From positions 62,001 through 126,000 of the forward strand of contig JAJPIM010000024.1 of the NCBI GenBank assembly GCA_021324775.1: a stretch of 64,000 nt of DNA. The letters run 5' to 3'. Below, piece after piece: positions 1 through 9,190 of this stretch. This DNA is from Gemmatimonadota bacterium (lineage in GTDB: Bacteria; Gemmatimonadota; Gemmatimonadetes; Gemmatimonadales; Gemmatimonadaceae). How positions within the stretch are numbered: the first letter of the stretch is position 1; every line of letters begins with the position of its first letter. The notes under the pieces were generated by a model. That model had not been told where the DNA came from. It saw nothing but the letters and a program-made list of their open reading frames with translations, and did no database searches. Both the position numbers and the translations under genes were made by a program.

Positions 1-755
1 TCCGTCCGCTCCTTGCGCCGGGGTAACACCGACGCGACGGCCCGAAGAATCGTGGGCTTGGACAGCCGGCGGATGGCCGCGCCATACGCGAGTTTCATGT
101 CGGGATCCGCCTGCGACGCCTCACCGGTGACGAGACTCGACATGAGACCGGCAACCATGACCACCTTGTTGCTCCGCGCCTGCGTCTCCACGACGCCGGC
201 GATCTGATCGAGTGCACGGGTCGCCATGGCGACCGAGGTCGCCGCCTTGAGGGCATCGATCAGATCGTCGGAGCTGTCCTGCGCCCGGTCGACCGTCGTG
301 AACGCGCGCACGATGATCGGATCGGCCTCGGCGGCCTCGCGCTTGAACGTGACCCGCACCGACCGGGGGGCGAGTTCGCGGAGCTTCGAACGGATCTGCC
401 GCCCTTCATCGCCGCTGACGGGAACGGATGCGATCACCCGCGCGGTGCCGAGGATGTCCGCCGGGATGGCGCCGACGTCCGCCGCCATCTGCGCGACATC
501 GTGCCCAACGAATTGGCTTCGTAACTCCTGCACCCCGGTCAGCGCCGGCGGCAGCGGCGCACCATTGACGGTCAGTTGGCCATCCTGAACCGCCAGCGTC
601 ACGCCTCCCTGCTTGGACACGGTGACGAGCGCGCGGAGCGCAGCCTTCTGCTCATCCACCGATTCCGGCTGGTGGATCAGCAACCACACCAGCCGGGAAA
701 AGTGGCGTGCGAAGGTGATCGCGTGGTCTACAGACAGGTCGTCAGCCTTCGGCAC
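1..755 (-). CDS. Unknown protein, 3' end outside the window
   Basis: An open frame runs from a GTG at 755 off the left edge, giving at least 251 residues without a stop. A good Shine-Dalgarno (GGCGAGGA) lies just upstream and a TGA closes the frame above it, so this GTG is the only reasonable start. The N-terminus reads VPKADDLSVDHAITFARHFS and the rest is mostly helical, with Ala/Val/Arg-rich segments and no signal peptide or obvious catalytic motif. I do not recognise the family. Helical repeat-like stretches would suit a HEAT-type or regulatory protein, but that is a guess. It lies 183 bases downstream of the amidohydrolase on the same strand and may be co-transcribed with it. Confidence 0.75.
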   Translation of the reverse strand, partial: MPKADDLSVDHAITFARHFSRLVWLLIHQPESVDEQKAALRALVTVSKQGGVTLAVQDGQLTVNGAPLPPALTGVQELRSQFVGHDVAQMAADVGAIPADILGTARVIASVPVSGDEGRQIRSKLRELAPRSVRVTFKREAAEADPIIVRAFTTVDRAQDSSDDLIDALKAATSVAMATRALDQIAGVVETQARSNKVVMVAGLMSSLVTGEASQADPDMKLAYGAAIRRLSKPTILRAVASVLPRRKERT

Positions 756-938
756 AGTCCTCGCCGCCGATCGGTAGAGTGTTGCACGGTGCCAAGTTAG
801 GGTTCATGGCCCCGGTCCGCCAGCACCGCGGCCTCGCGCTCCGCGACCCGGTCGCACAAGCGCCAGCAGGGGCGTCCGCCGGCTTGGCGGCCATGCCCCA
901 CCCTCCGACGACCCAAGGCTCGGGTGGGCCACGGCGCG

Positions 939-2375
939 CTACTCCGTCCCCGTCATTGCCCCGGCAGGTCCCTTGTACACCTTGCCGCCCTTCATCACGA
1001 ACACCACGTGCTCGGTCACGGTGATGTCCTGCAACGGATCGCCGGGTACCGCGACGATGTCGGCGAGCTTGCCGGCGGCGAGCGTGCCGACGCGGTCCTG
1101 CCAGCCGAGCAGCTTTGCGGCACTGGAGGTGCCCGCGACAAGTGACTGCGCCGGTGTCATGCCCCCCCAATCCACCATGAGCCGGAACTCGCGCGCGTTC
1201 ACGCCATGCGCACCGACGCCGGCATCCGTACCGAGTGCGATTGGAACGTTGTACTTGACCGCGAGCTTCACGGCGGTGCGCATCGCCTGTGCCGCGGCCA
1301 GCGCCTTCTGCGCGCGGAGACCCTTGAGCCGTCCGGTCTTGGCGAAGTTTTCGACGACCTCGCCGGCGGACAACGTCGGGACGAGATACGTCCCCCGCTG
1401 CGCCATCATCCGCGCCGCCTCATCGTCGAGGAACGATCCGTGCTCGATCGACGCGACGCCGGCCAGGATCGCAAACTTGATGCCTTCGAGCCCGTGGGCA
1501 TGCGCCGCGACCTTGCGGCCCAGCTTCCTCGCCTCGTCCACCGCCGCCTTCATCTCCTCGAGCGTGTACTGCGTCGCACCGACTGCATCGCCCTCGGAGA
1601 TCACGCCACCGGTCGCGCAGATCTTGATGACGTCGGCGCCGTACTTCACCTGATACCGGACGGCCTTGCGGATCTCGTCGGGACCATCGGCAATGCCCGA
1701 TCGATAGTCGCCATCCTCGAGACCCGGCCGCCACCCGTTGGCATCGCAGTGCCCGCCCGTGATGCCGATCAGATGACCGGCGTTCTCCATGCGCGGCCCG
1801 GGAACGACGCCGGCGTTCACCGCCTGGCGGAGGGCCATGTCGTCGAAGTTCGGCGCCCCGACGTTCCGGATCGTCGTGAATCCCCCCATCAGCGTGCGAC
1901 GGGCGTTCTCGACGCCGACGATCGCGCCGTAACTCGGATAGTCCCGCACCACCGCCACGTCGGATCCCGGGTCGGCCAGATCGCGCCCGATGATGTGCGT
2001 GTGCGCGTCGATGAAGCCGGGCAGCAGAGTGGCTTGTCCGAGGTCCACGACCCGCGCGCCGGCTGGCACGGTGACCGACGAAGCGGGGCCCGCCGCCGTG
2101 ATCTTGTCGTCCGTCACGACGACGACGGCGTTGGTGATCGGTGCGGCGCCGGTGCCATCGAACATCCGCGCGGCACGCAGCACGACCACGACCGGCGTCT
2201 GAGCCGCCGCCTGAGCCGCGGCGTCCGCCGCCGATTGTGCGCCGGCCGGCGCGCTGGCGATGACGGTGAGGCAGGCGGCCGCCCGGACGGCGAGACGGAC
2301 CGTGTGCCCGCGCACGGAGGAGCGACGCACGGGAGCGAGAAGCACGGGAGAGAGAAGCACGCTTGAGCGATGCAT
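939..2375 (-). CDS. Secreted metal-dependent amidohydrolase (imidazolonepropionase/Xaa-Pro dipeptidase-like)
   Basis: The 478-residue protein starts with an Arg-rich segment and a hydrophobic stretch ending in APAGAQ, a likely signal peptide cleaved near residue 47, so it should act outside the cytoplasm. It carries the amidohydrolase-superfamily metal site: DAHTHIIG (His125, His127), Lys251 in VIKICATGG (candidate carboxylated lysine), HAHG around 292-295, SIEHG (His312) and the catalytic Asp384 in LGTDAG. Family members hydrolyse cyclic amides or Xaa-Pro-type dipeptides; the substrate cannot be read from sequence. The ATG at 2375 has no clear ribosome site, and the 5' end carries imperfect 11-base repeats encoding Ser/Arg-rich residues, so the real start could be internal. 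It is divergent from the DUF5916 gene. Confidence 0.85.
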   Translation of the reverse strand: MHRSSVLLSPVLLAPVRRSSVRGHTVRLAVRAAACLTVIASAPAGAQSAADAAAQAAAQTPVVVVLRAARMFDGTGAAPITNAVVVVTDDKITAAGPASSVTVPAGARVVDLGQATLLPGFIDAHTHIIGRDLADPGSDVAVVRDYPSYGAIVGVENARRTLMGGFTTIRNVGAPNFDDMALRQAVNAGVVPGPRMENAGHLIGITGGHCDANGWRPGLEDGDYRSGIADGPDEIRKAVRYQVKYGADVIKICATGGVISEGDAVGATQYTLEEMKAAVDEARKLGRKVAAHAHGLEGIKFAILAGVASIEHGSFLDDEAARMMAQRGTYLVPTLSAGEVVENFAKTGRLKGLRAQKALAAAQAMRTAVKLAVKYNVPIALGTDAGVGAHGVNAREFRLMVDWGGMTPAQSLVAGTSSAAKLLGWQDRVGTLAAGKLADIVAVPGDPLQDITVTEHVVFVMKGGKVYKGPAGAMTGTE

Positions 2376-2690
2376 GCGAGGCGGGGCTGAGGAGGGCGAG
2401 GACGGACGCGGAGGGCCGGGTCACACGTGCGACGGCGGAGGTTCTCGCCGGCCGCTGCAATTCTACGCCGCGGATGCAGGCCAGCGAAAGACGCGTTCCG
2501 GTGCGCTTCCATCCCGCGGCCAAACCATTCCGCCGCCGGCGACATCCAACCAGGTACAAGCCCGCGCCCGGCGCGCCGACGACCCCTCTGCCCTTCTGGA
2601 GCCAGTTTGCCCGACCGTTCGCGCTGCCAGTCTCCGTGCGCGGCCCTGGTGCCGGTCGCCGTGCGCGGGTTGGCCCGGTGCCGGTTGGCC
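2376..2690. other. Divergent intergenic region
   Basis: This stretch of about 315 bases separates the amidohydrolase start (minus) from the chosen start of the DUF5916 protein (plus). It is very GC-rich. The plus-strand frame is open back to 2427, but it encodes an Arg/Pro/Cys-rich stretch unlike a secreted protein's N-terminus. I see no convincing -35/-10 pair, operator or RNA here. Promoters for both genes presumably lie in it. Confidence 0.4.
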
Positions 2691-5495
2691 ATGTGCAAGC
2701 TGGCCTCGTGGGCTGTCGTTCTGTGCGGGGCCGCGGTGGTGTGTGCTTCGCCGGCCGCGGGCGCGCAGGAGGCCCCGGCGCAAGCGGTAGCCGCGCACCA
2801 GGCGCCATCGATTCATCCGCACCCGCCGCCGGTCGCCCAGGCCGCGCGCCGGGTCGGTCCGATCGTCATCGACGGGCGTCTTGACGATCCCGCGTGGGCG
2901 GCCGCCACTCCGATCACCACGTTCACCCAGGTGCAGCCAGCCGATGGCGCGAGCGCGACGCAGCGCACGGAGGTGCGATTCCTCTATGATGCGAACGCGA
3001 TCTACATCGGCGCGCGGATGTACGACTCGGTCGGACGGCGCGGGGTGCGAGGCCGGCTGATCCGCCGCGATCAGCAGCTCGATCTCGACAACGGACCGCC
3101 GGCGCAGCTCACGTCCGACAAGCTGACGATCATACTCGACCCGTATCACGATCACCTGACCCGCGCGGTCTTCGAGGTCAATCCGTCGGGCGTCAAAGGC
3201 GATGCGCTTGGCGCCGGCGGCAGCAACCTCGACGCGTCGTGGGATCCGGTATGGGATGAGGCGAGCAATGTCGACTCGCTCGGCTGGACAGCCGAGATTC
3301 GCATTCCGCTGAGCCAGCTCCGCTTCGCGGCCCGCGATACCGTCCAGACGTGGGGATTGCAGGTCATCCGCACCGTCGACCGCCTGAACGAACGCGACTG
3401 GTGGGCCTATTCACACCGCAATGAGAACAATGGCCCGGCCACGTACGGCCACCTCACCGGCCTCGCCCTCGGACATCCGCCGCGCCAGTTCGAGGTCCTC
3501 CCGTACGTGTCGAACAGCACCGAGGGCTACGCCGCAAACGCCGGCAACCCACTGGTGCCCATCTATAAGGACCGTCCCGAAGCGGGCGGCGACGTCAAAT
3601 ACCTGCTGACGTCCAACGTCACGCTCGACGCTACGATCAACCCCGACTTCGGGCAGGTGGACCTCGATCCCGCCGTCATCAACCTCACGGCGTTCGAGAC
3701 GTACTTTCCGGAGAAGCGGCCGTTCTTCATCTCGGGCTCGGGGGCGTTCGACTTCGGCGGATTCAATTGCTTCTTCTGCAGCAACGTCTCGCCGATGCAG
3801 TTGTTCTACTCCCGCCGCATCGGCCGCTCCCCGCAACTGGCGGACTACTACTCGAGCTTCGCCGCGTACACCGACATTCCCAACAACACGACGATCCTCG
3901 GCGCCGCAAAACTCACCGGACGGACCGGGACCGGCTACACGATCGGCGTGCTCGACGCCGTCACCAATCAGGAGAACGGGTCGTACGTCGTGGCCCCCGA
4001 CAGCGCGCGGCACACGGTGCCCATGGAGCCCCTCAGCAATTACATGGTCGCCCGCGTCAAGAAGGATCTGGGGGACGGCGCCACGGAGATCGGTGGCATC
4101 GTGACGTCGACGGTGCGCGATCTCGATTCGCCGATCCTCGCCGACAGCCTGCACCGGAACGCCGAAGCGGCGGGCGGAGACTTCATCACCACCTGGGACC
4201 ACCGGCGTTATTCGCTCATGGGCAGCGCCGCCCTGTCGGATGTGGCGGGTACCCCGCAATCGATCCTGCTGACCGAGGAGTCGAGCGCGCATTACTTCCA
4301 GCGCCCGGATCGCGGGCGCGCAGGCGGAGGCCTGTTCGCCAACGGCCTCGATTCGGCGGCGACATCGCTCCGGGGGTACGGCGGCTACCTGCGCCTGGCC
4401 AAGGACAACGGCGACTGGCTGTGGGAGACATCGGCCAATATCCGAAGCCCAGGATTCGAGGTCAACGATCTGTCGTTCATGGGCCGCTCGGACTACATCT
4501 GGAACAATGCGAACATCGTCCGCCAATGGACGGTCCCGGGCGCGTGGTACCGGAGCCTGTTCGCCGATATCGGCGGCCAGACCCAGCACAACTTCAGCGG
4601 CGATCGCACCGATCTTCAGGGCCAGGTGTCCCTCTTCGGCCAGCTCCTCAATTTCTGGCAGTTCAACCTCTTTTACATCTATCACCCGACCATCATGGAC
4701 GACGACCTGACACGAGGCGGCCCGGTCGTCAAGCGCAACGGGTACCAGGATGCCTTTGCCGGAGTATCGACGGACCCGCGGCGGGCGCTCGTCCTGCAGG
4801 CGAATACCGAAGCCGCGGTGGGCCTCAACGAGCCAAGCCAGCAGATCACGACGCAGGTCGTCGTGCTCGTGAAGCCGGTATCGAACGTCTCGTTCAGCCT
4901 CGGCCCGACACTCGTGCTCCTCCGGCACGGCGTGCAGTACGACAGCGCGATCACCGGCCAGGACGTGCCCCTTTTCTTCGGGACCCGGTACGTGTTCTCG
5001 AGCATCGACCAGAACACGCTGTCGATGGATACGCGGTTGAACATCGCGTTCACACCAACGCTCACACTCGACCTCTACGCGCAACCGCTCCTCGCGAGCG
5101 GACACTACTACGAGTTCGAGCAGTTCGACCATCCGCGGCAGTTGCACAAGAGCATCTTCGGGCGCGATGTGGGCAGCATCAAGGCGCTCGCCAATGGCAG
5201 CGGGTACTGCATCGATCCCGCCGGCGCGACCGCGAGCGCGACCGCCTGCCCCACGAGCCCCAGCCAGGATTTCGTCATCCCCAACCCGGATTTCAACACC
5301 CGCTCCCTTCGCGGCAACGCGGTGCTGCGGTGGGAGTACCGCCCGGGGGCGACCGTGTATTTCGTGTGGCAGCAGATGCGATTCGACGACACTGCGTTCG
5401 GCAATTTTCAGTTCTCGCGCGATCAATCGCTTCTGCTTCGCGCCCCGGCCGACAACGTTTTCCTCGTCAAGGTGAACTACTGGCTGCCGCTGTGA
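2691..5495 (+). CDS. CBM9-like/DUF5916 outer-membrane protein
   Basis: From the ATG at 2691 the protein is 934 residues. It begins MCKLASWAVV and continues through a hydrophobic run to SPAAGA, a good signal peptide. GTG 2661 and GTG 2649 are alternatives; an upstream extension to 2427 would place 88 Arg-rich residues before the signal and is rejected. After the signal comes a CBM9-like beta domain (PIVIDGRLDDPAW, then FLYDANAIYIGARMYD), followed by the DUF5916 region with DATINPDFGQVDLDPA and FPEKRPFF. The rest has alternating aromatic strands and terminates in VNYWLPL, as expected for an outer-membrane barrel. Families of this type accompany carbohydrate or peptide uptake in Gemmatimonadota and Bacteroidota, but the ligand is unknown. 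Confidence 0.85.
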   Translation: MCKLASWAVVLCGAAVVCASPAAGAQEAPAQAVAAHQAPSIHPHPPPVAQAARRVGPIVIDGRLDDPAWAAATPITTFTQVQPADGASATQRTEVRFLYDANAIYIGARMYDSVGRRGVRGRLIRRDQQLDLDNGPPAQLTSDKLTIILDPYHDHLTRAVFEVNPSGVKGDALGAGGSNLDASWDPVWDEASNVDSLGWTAEIRIPLSQLRFAARDTVQTWGLQVIRTVDRLNERDWWAYSHRNENNGPATYGHLTGLALGHPPRQFEVLPYVSNSTEGYAANAGNPLVPIYKDRPEAGGDVKYLLTSNVTLDATINPDFGQVDLDPAVINLTAFETYFPEKRPFFISGSGAFDFGGFNCFFCSNVSPMQLFYSRRIGRSPQLADYYSSFAAYTDIPNNTTILGAAKLTGRTGTGYTIGVLDAVTNQENGSYVVAPDSARHTVPMEPLSNYMVARVKKDLGDGATEIGGIVTSTVRDLDSPILADSLHRNAEAAGGDFITTWDHRRYSLMGSAALSDVAGTPQSILLTEESSAHYFQRPDRGRAGGGLFANGLDSAATSLRGYGGYLRLAKDNGDWLWETSANIRSPGFEVNDLSFMGRSDYIWNNANIVRQWTVPGAWYRSLFADIGGQTQHNFSGDRTDLQGQVSLFGQLLNFWQFNLFYIYHPTIMDDDLTRGGPVVKRNGYQDAFAGVSTDPRRALVLQANTEAAVGLNEPSQQITTQVVVLVKPVSNVSFSLGPTLVLLRHGVQYDSAITGQDVPLFFGTRYVFSSIDQNTLSMDTRLNIAFTPTLTLDLYAQPLLASGHYYEFEQFDHPRQLHKSIFGRDVGSIKALANGSGYCIDPAGATASATACPTSPSQDFVIPNPDFNTRSLRGNAVLRWEYRPGATVYFVWQQMRFDDTAFGNFQFSRDQSLLLRAPADNVFLVKVNYWLPL

Positions 5496-5582
5496 GCGAG
5501 TTGTAAGCCCGTCGTCATGCGTGTGCGAGCGCGATCAACACGCCGTGTGGTGCCACCGCCTGATTAGATTGCGGCGCGGCCC

Positions 5583-5625
5583 TTTTTCTCCTTTCTCCTT
5601 TCTCCCTTCTCCTTTCTCCTTTCTG
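5583..5625. repeat. Pyrimidine-rich heptad tandem repeat (CTTTCTC)n
   Basis: Five heptamer units (5591-5625), one with a single change, are preceded by a partial unit. The plus strand is pure C/T up to the TTTCTG at the end. It lies directly upstream of a TTG-started gene and leaves no room for a Shine-Dalgarno. A second heptad tract, (TTTCTAC)3, occurs at 16207-16227. Confidence 0.9.
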
Positions 5626-5629
5626 ATTT

Positions 5630-6517
5630 TTGCCTCTCCCCATCCCGGCTCCGCGTGACTCGGGGTACACCACGACGACGGTGGTGCCGCTCTACTGGGC
5701 GGCGTACGGAACACCGGGCGCCCCGCGGGCGCTGGTGCTCCACGGGGGACCCGGCGCCGATCACCGCTACCTGCTGCCCCAGATGCTGCGGCTCGCGGAG
5801 CACCGCGATCTGCTCTTCTACGATCAGCGCGGCGGAGGCCAGTCGCGAGGCGATGCACGCGAGCCGGTCACCTGGCACGAGCATGTCGATGACCTCGGGC
5901 AGGTGATCCGCGAGTTCGCGCTGCCGGCGCCAGCCGTCGTCGGATATTCGTGGGGCGGATTGCTCGCGATGCTGTACGCGGCCGCCACGACGAACGGCAC
6001 CGGGCCCATCCCGCTGGGCAAGCTGGCGCTGATCGATCCGGCTTCGGTCACGTACGGGTACCGGACGCAGTTCGAAGCGGAGTTCGCGCGCCGCAGCGAC
6101 AGCTGGTACGTCCGCCGCGAGCGCGCCGCCCTCCTCGCATCGGGGCTCCGAGAGCACGATCCCGACGCCTACCGCCAGCGTGCGTTCGAGCTGAGTGTCG
6201 CCGGATATTTTGCCGACCCCGCGAACGCGCGGGACCTCACACCCTTCCGGGTCGTGTCGCGGGTCCAGCACTCGGTCTGGGCAAGTCTCGGCGACTATGA
6301 CTTGCTGCCGTCGCTCGCGACGGTTCGTGCGCGCCTCCGGCTCCCCGCTCTCATCGTCCACGGCCGCGAGGATCCGATCCCGCTGGCGTCGTCTGCTGAC
6401 GCCGCGGCCGCCCTCGGCGCACAGTTGGTCACCATCGACCACTGCGGACACGTTCCCTACGTGGAGCGGCCGGACCCGCTGTTCGCGGCGCTCGAGCCAT
6501 TCCTGGCAGCCGGCTAG
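5630..6517 (+). CDS. Alpha/beta hydrolase, proline iminopeptidase-like
   Basis: The 295-residue alpha/beta-hydrolase fold protein has the oxyanion motif HGGPGADH, the strand DLLFYDQRGGGQS, the nucleophile elbow GYSWGG (Ser), the acid loop GREDPIP and the catalytic His in CGHVPY. HGGPG and DQRGxGxS are typical of the proline iminopeptidase (S33) group, so cleavage of N-terminal proline or another small-ester substrate is likely. No signal peptide is seen. A TGA at 5624-5626 closes the frame upstream, so the first possible start is TTG 5630, which has no ribosome site because a pyrimidine repeat precedes it; GTG 5681 is the next option. The stop overlaps the following GTG by one base, suggesting coupling to endonuclease III. 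Confidence 0.85.
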   Translation: MPLPIPAPRDSGYTTTTVVPLYWAAYGTPGAPRALVLHGGPGADHRYLLPQMLRLAEHRDLLFYDQRGGGQSRGDAREPVTWHEHVDDLGQVIREFALPAPAVVGYSWGGLLAMLYAAATTNGTGPIPLGKLALIDPASVTYGYRTQFEAEFARRSDSWYVRRERAALLASGLREHDPDAYRQRAFELSVAGYFADPANARDLTPFRVVSRVQHSVWASLGDYDLLPSLATVRARLRLPALIVHGREDPIPLASSADAAAALGAQLVTIDHCGHVPYVERPDPLFAALEPFLAAG

Positions 6518-7227
6518 TGGCCGCCTCCCGCTCCGCCGCGAAGAAGAAGCCGGCACGCCGCGCCCGGAAACGGGCCAAGGTGTTTCGCGGCGCCGCGCTC
6601 GTGGAGCAGGCGCGCGAGGTCGTAAAGCGGCTCCGCCTCGAATACCCGGACGCGCACACCGAGCTCGATTTCCGCGGCCCGTACCAGTTGCTGGTGGCCA
6701 CGATCCTGAGTGCCCAGACCACCGACGTGCGCGTCAATCTCGTGACGCCGGCACTGTTCGAGCGCTTTCCCACGATCGAGACGCTGGCCGCCGCCGATCC
6801 CGCTGTACTGGAGACCATCATACGCAGTACGGGATTCTTTCGAGCCAAGGCGAAAAGCCTGATCGGAATGGCGACCGCCGTCATGACGCGGTTCGGCGGA
6901 GTCATCCCCGCGACCATGGACGAGCTGGTCACCCTGCCCGGCGTCGGGCGGAAGACCGCGAACGTCGTCCTGGGCAATGCGTTCCACCGCGACGAGGGCA
7001 TCGTGGTCGATACCCACGTCACCCGGCTCAGCGAACGCCTCGGGCTCACCGGCGAAACGGATCCGGTGAAGATCGAGCAGGCGTTGATGCGCATCGTGCC
7101 GCGCGACGATTGGACGATGGTGTCGCATCTCCTGATCTTTCACGGACGCCGCGTCTGCACCGCGCGCGCCCCGGCACACGATCGCTGCGTGCTCGCGACA
7201 ATCTGCCCGTCCGCGACGCTTGTCTGA
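6517..7227 (+). CDS. nth: Endonuclease III with a Cys-to-His change in the Fe-S loop
   Basis: DNA glycosylase/AP lyase for oxidised pyrimidines in base-excision repair. The 236-residue protein has a basic N-terminal tail (KKKPARRARKRAK), the helix-hairpin-helix LPGVGRKTANVVL with catalytic Lys146, and Asp165 in VDTHV. The C-terminal Fe4S4 loop normally reads C-x6-C-x2-C-x5-C; here it is Cys214, His221, Cys224, Cys230, so the second ligand is His (codon CAC). The GTG start overlaps the stop of the hydrolase by one base, and the stop overlaps the acyltransferase start. Identification is secure; whether the cluster is intact is not known. Confidence 0.95.
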   Translation: MAASRSAAKKKPARRARKRAKVFRGAALVEQAREVVKRLRLEYPDAHTELDFRGPYQLLVATILSAQTTDVRVNLVTPALFERFPTIETLAAADPAVLETIIRSTGFFRAKAKSLIGMATAVMTRFGGVIPATMDELVTLPGVGRKTANVVLGNAFHRDEGIVVDTHVTRLSERLGLTGETDPVKIEQALMRIVPRDDWTMVSHLLIFHGRRVCTARAPAHDRCVLATICPSATLV

Positions 7228-8443
7228 TCTCGCGTCCGCGGAGCAGGCCCTGGCCCCGGGGAACACGAGCGCCCGGGCCGGGAGTGAAGCAGCCACCGGG
7301 AACGGCCGGGTGAGCAACAGCGCGACCGCCGGGAGGGTGCCGCGCGCCGCATCGGAACCGCTCGCCTACGCGGAGTATCGCGACGAGCGGCACTTCACCG
7401 CGTTGGATGGACTGCGCGCGGTCAGCGTCCTGCTGGTGGTGCTGGCCCACGCGCGCGGCCGGGAGGATTGGCTCTGGATCCGCGGTGCGAACGGGGTCAC
7501 GGTCTTCTTCGTGTTGAGCGGCTATCTGATCACGACGCTCGCCCTGCGCGAGGAAGCGGTGCGCGGGCGGATCGATCTCGGCGCGTTCTACCTGCGCCGC
7601 ACGTTCCGCATCCTGCCCATGTACTACCTGACGCTCGCGATCTATTGCGTGCTCGTACTGGTCGTCCACGCCGATCCGGTCCGTCACGACAAGTTCGTGC
7701 ACGCGCTACCGTACTATCTCACGTATCTGCAGGAGTGGCCGCACCTCGTGCTCAAGAACGTGCCGTTCGAGTTGTCGTGGTCACTCGGCATCGAGGAGAA
7801 GTTCTACCTCGTGTGGCCGGTGCTCGGTTTCATCCTGCTGCGGAAACATTTCGGGCTCCGCCTGGTCACAGCGGTCACCCTCGCGGCGGCCTGCACCGCC
7901 GCGGCGTGTTTCACGTCGTGGGGCAAGTTCGTGCTGTTCTACGCGCACATCCTGATCGGGTGCGGGCTGGCCGTGCTGCTCGACAACCCGGCAGCGTTCG
8001 CGCGGCTGCGCGGCCTTGCGCGCCCAGTACCCGCCATGATGATCACAGGGCTGGCCATCGCGGCACACTTCAGCACAGATGCGGCCCGGCCCTGGACCCA
8101 CGTCCTGTTCGCCGCGGTGGTCGCGCTCGTGCTCATCGGCCTCGTCGCCGGCTCCTCGCCGGTCACCCGCGCTCTCGCGTGGCCGCCCCTCGTCTGGCTC
8201 GGCGGGATCTCCTACGGCGTGTACCTGTTCAACCAGTTGGGCCTGCATGCGGCCATGCGCGTCGTTCCGGTCCGTTGGGGACTCGCCGGTGATGCGCTCG
8301 CCATGGCGCTCGGACTGGCCATCACGCTTGCCGTGTGCCAGGTGCTGCACCGGTACCTCGAAATCCCGCTCATGCGGTACGGGCGAGCGCTTGCCAAGCA
8401 GCGGAAATCCGTGCAGGGTTGCGCCCCGGCCACCGCTGGCTAA
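7220..8443 (+). CDS. Acyltransferase-3 family membrane protein (OafA/YrhL-like)
   Basis: The 407-residue polytopic inner-membrane protein transfers acyl groups, usually O-acetyl, onto extracytoplasmic sugars or lipids. Family motifs are [20 protein letters not shown] with the conserved His, [35 protein letters not shown] and [10 protein letters not shown], with about ten membrane helices. There is no SGNH domain at the C-terminus. The first 50 residues (Ala/Ser/Gly-rich) are not part of the fold, so the TTG at 7220, which overlaps nth by 8 bases, may not be the true start; an internal start nearer HFTALDG is possible. No glycan-synthesis genes are adjacent, so the acceptor is unknown. Confidence 0.85.
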   Translation: MSDLASAEQALAPGNTSARAGSEAATGNGRVSNSATAGRVPRAASEPLAYAEYRDERHFTALDGLRAVSVLLVVLAHARGREDWLWIRGANGVTVFFVLSGYLITTLALREEAVRGRIDLGAFYLRRTFRILPMYYLTLAIYCVLVLVVHADPVRHDKFVHALPYYLTYLQEWPHLVLKNVPFELSWSLGIEEKFYLVWPVLGFILLRKHFGLRLVTAVTLAAACTAAACFTSWGKFVLFYAHILIGCGLAVLLDNPAAFARLRGLARPVPAMMITGLAIAAHFSTDAARPWTHVLFAAVVALVLIGLVAGSSPVTRALAWPPLVWLGGISYGVYLFNQLGLHAAMRVVPVRWGLAGDALAMALGLAITLAVCQVLHRYLEIPLMRYGRALAKQRKSVQGCAPATAG

Positions 8444-8456
8444 CGTTCGTCCTGCC

Positions 8457-8918
8457 ATGTCCAAAACCGCAACGTTCGAGACCAATCGCGGCACCATTGT
8501 CGCGGAGTTGTACGAGAAAGACGCCCCCAAGACCGTCGAAAACTTCGAGAAGCTGGCCAATGCCGGCTTCTACGACGGGGTGAAGTTCCACCGCGTGATT
8601 CCCGACTTTGTCGTGCAGGGGGGAGACCCGCTTTCGCGGGATCTGCCGGCCGGGGACCGCCGCATCGGCAGTGGCGGTCCGGGATACCACATCAAGTGCG
8701 AGACCAAAGGCAACCCGCGAACCCACGAGGTGGGCGCGCTGTCGATGGCGCACGCCGGGACCGACACCGGTGGCAGCCAGTTCTTCATGGTGCTGAGCGA
8801 AGCCAACACGCGCCACCTCAACGGCAAACACACCGTCTTCGGCAAGATCACCCGCGGGCTCGACGTCATGAAGTCGATCACCCAGAACGATTCAATGACA
8901 TCGGTGAGGGTCGCGTGA
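8457..8918 (+). CDS. Cyclophilin-type peptidyl-prolyl cis-trans isomerase
   Basis: The 153-residue cytoplasmic cyclophilin catalyses cis-trans isomerisation of X-Pro bonds during folding. It starts at ATG 8457 ([20 protein letters not shown]), which fits family starts exactly. Active-site features are [15 protein letters not shown] (the Arg of the FHR motif), [14 protein letters not shown] and [11 protein letters not shown]. No signal peptide is visible. The TGA stop overlaps the GTG of the next small gene (GTGA), so the two are translationally coupled. Confidence 0.95.
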   Translation: MSKTATFETNRGTIVAELYEKDAPKTVENFEKLANAGFYDGVKFHRVIPDFVVQGGDPLSRDLPAGDRRIGSGGPGYHIKCETKGNPRTHEVGALSMAHAGTDTGGSQFFMVLSEANTRHLNGKHTVFGKITRGLDVMKSITQNDSMTSVRVA

Positions 8919-9079
8919 CAGAAGAATATCCGCCGCAAGGCCCCGACACGTCGCCGGCATTCGTCGGCCTCGTCCTCGCAGTGATCGCGCTCTTCGTAAT
9001 TCTCTTCTCGATCGTGATGCTCACGAACCACCACTACGAGCAGAAGGAAGCCGCCGCGACGACGCAGCACGCCCCCTAG
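8915..9079 (+). CDS. Small single-pass membrane protein
   Basis: A 54-residue protein starts at a GTG that overlaps the cyclophilin stop by 4 bases. It has an acidic/proline N-terminal tail ([13 protein letters not shown]), one strong membrane helix (about residues 15-37, [20 protein letters not shown]) and a short charged tail ending in QHAP. No family is recognised. The overlap and clean membrane helix support it being a real gene co-expressed with the isomerase. Confidence 0.65.
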   Translation: MTEEYPPQGPDTSPAFVGLVLAVIALFVILFSIVMLTNHHYEQKEAAATTQHAP

Positions 9080-9128
9080 CTCGAGCGTGTTCCTGCGAGG
9101 CCTCGCGCAGCGCGAACGGCCATAGTCT

Positions 9129-9164
9129 CTGGTAAGGGCCGGTCATGACCGGCCCAGGAAGACG
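9129..9164. repeat. Intergenic palindromic element, copy 1 (REP-like)
   Basis: The core is a perfect 20-base palindrome at 9136-9155, GGGCCGGTCATGACCGGCCC, flanked by CTGGTAA on the left and AGGAAGACG on the right. A near-identical element, core GGGCCGGTCGCGACCGGCCC with matching flanks, lies at 34260-34295 between unrelated genes. A shorter 12-base palindrome, GCGAGGCCTCGC, sits just upstream at 9095-9106. Confidence 0.85.
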
Positions 9165-9190
9165 TGCCCGGCTGAGCGGTTAGCCGCGCC

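Noticed and set aside
897-928. Possible terminator hairpin downstream of the amidohydrolase
   Set aside because: Only a 7-bp stem with an 18-base loop and no U-tract.
2427-2690. N-terminal extension of the DUF5916 protein
   Set aside because: It would put 88 Arg/Pro/Cys-rich residues before a good signal peptide that starts at 2691.
3411-5426. A 671-residue minus-strand frame opposite the DUF5916 gene
   Set aside because: Same reason: no motif, Arg/Val/Glu-rich antisense translation, and the plus-strand protein has a clear signal and domains.
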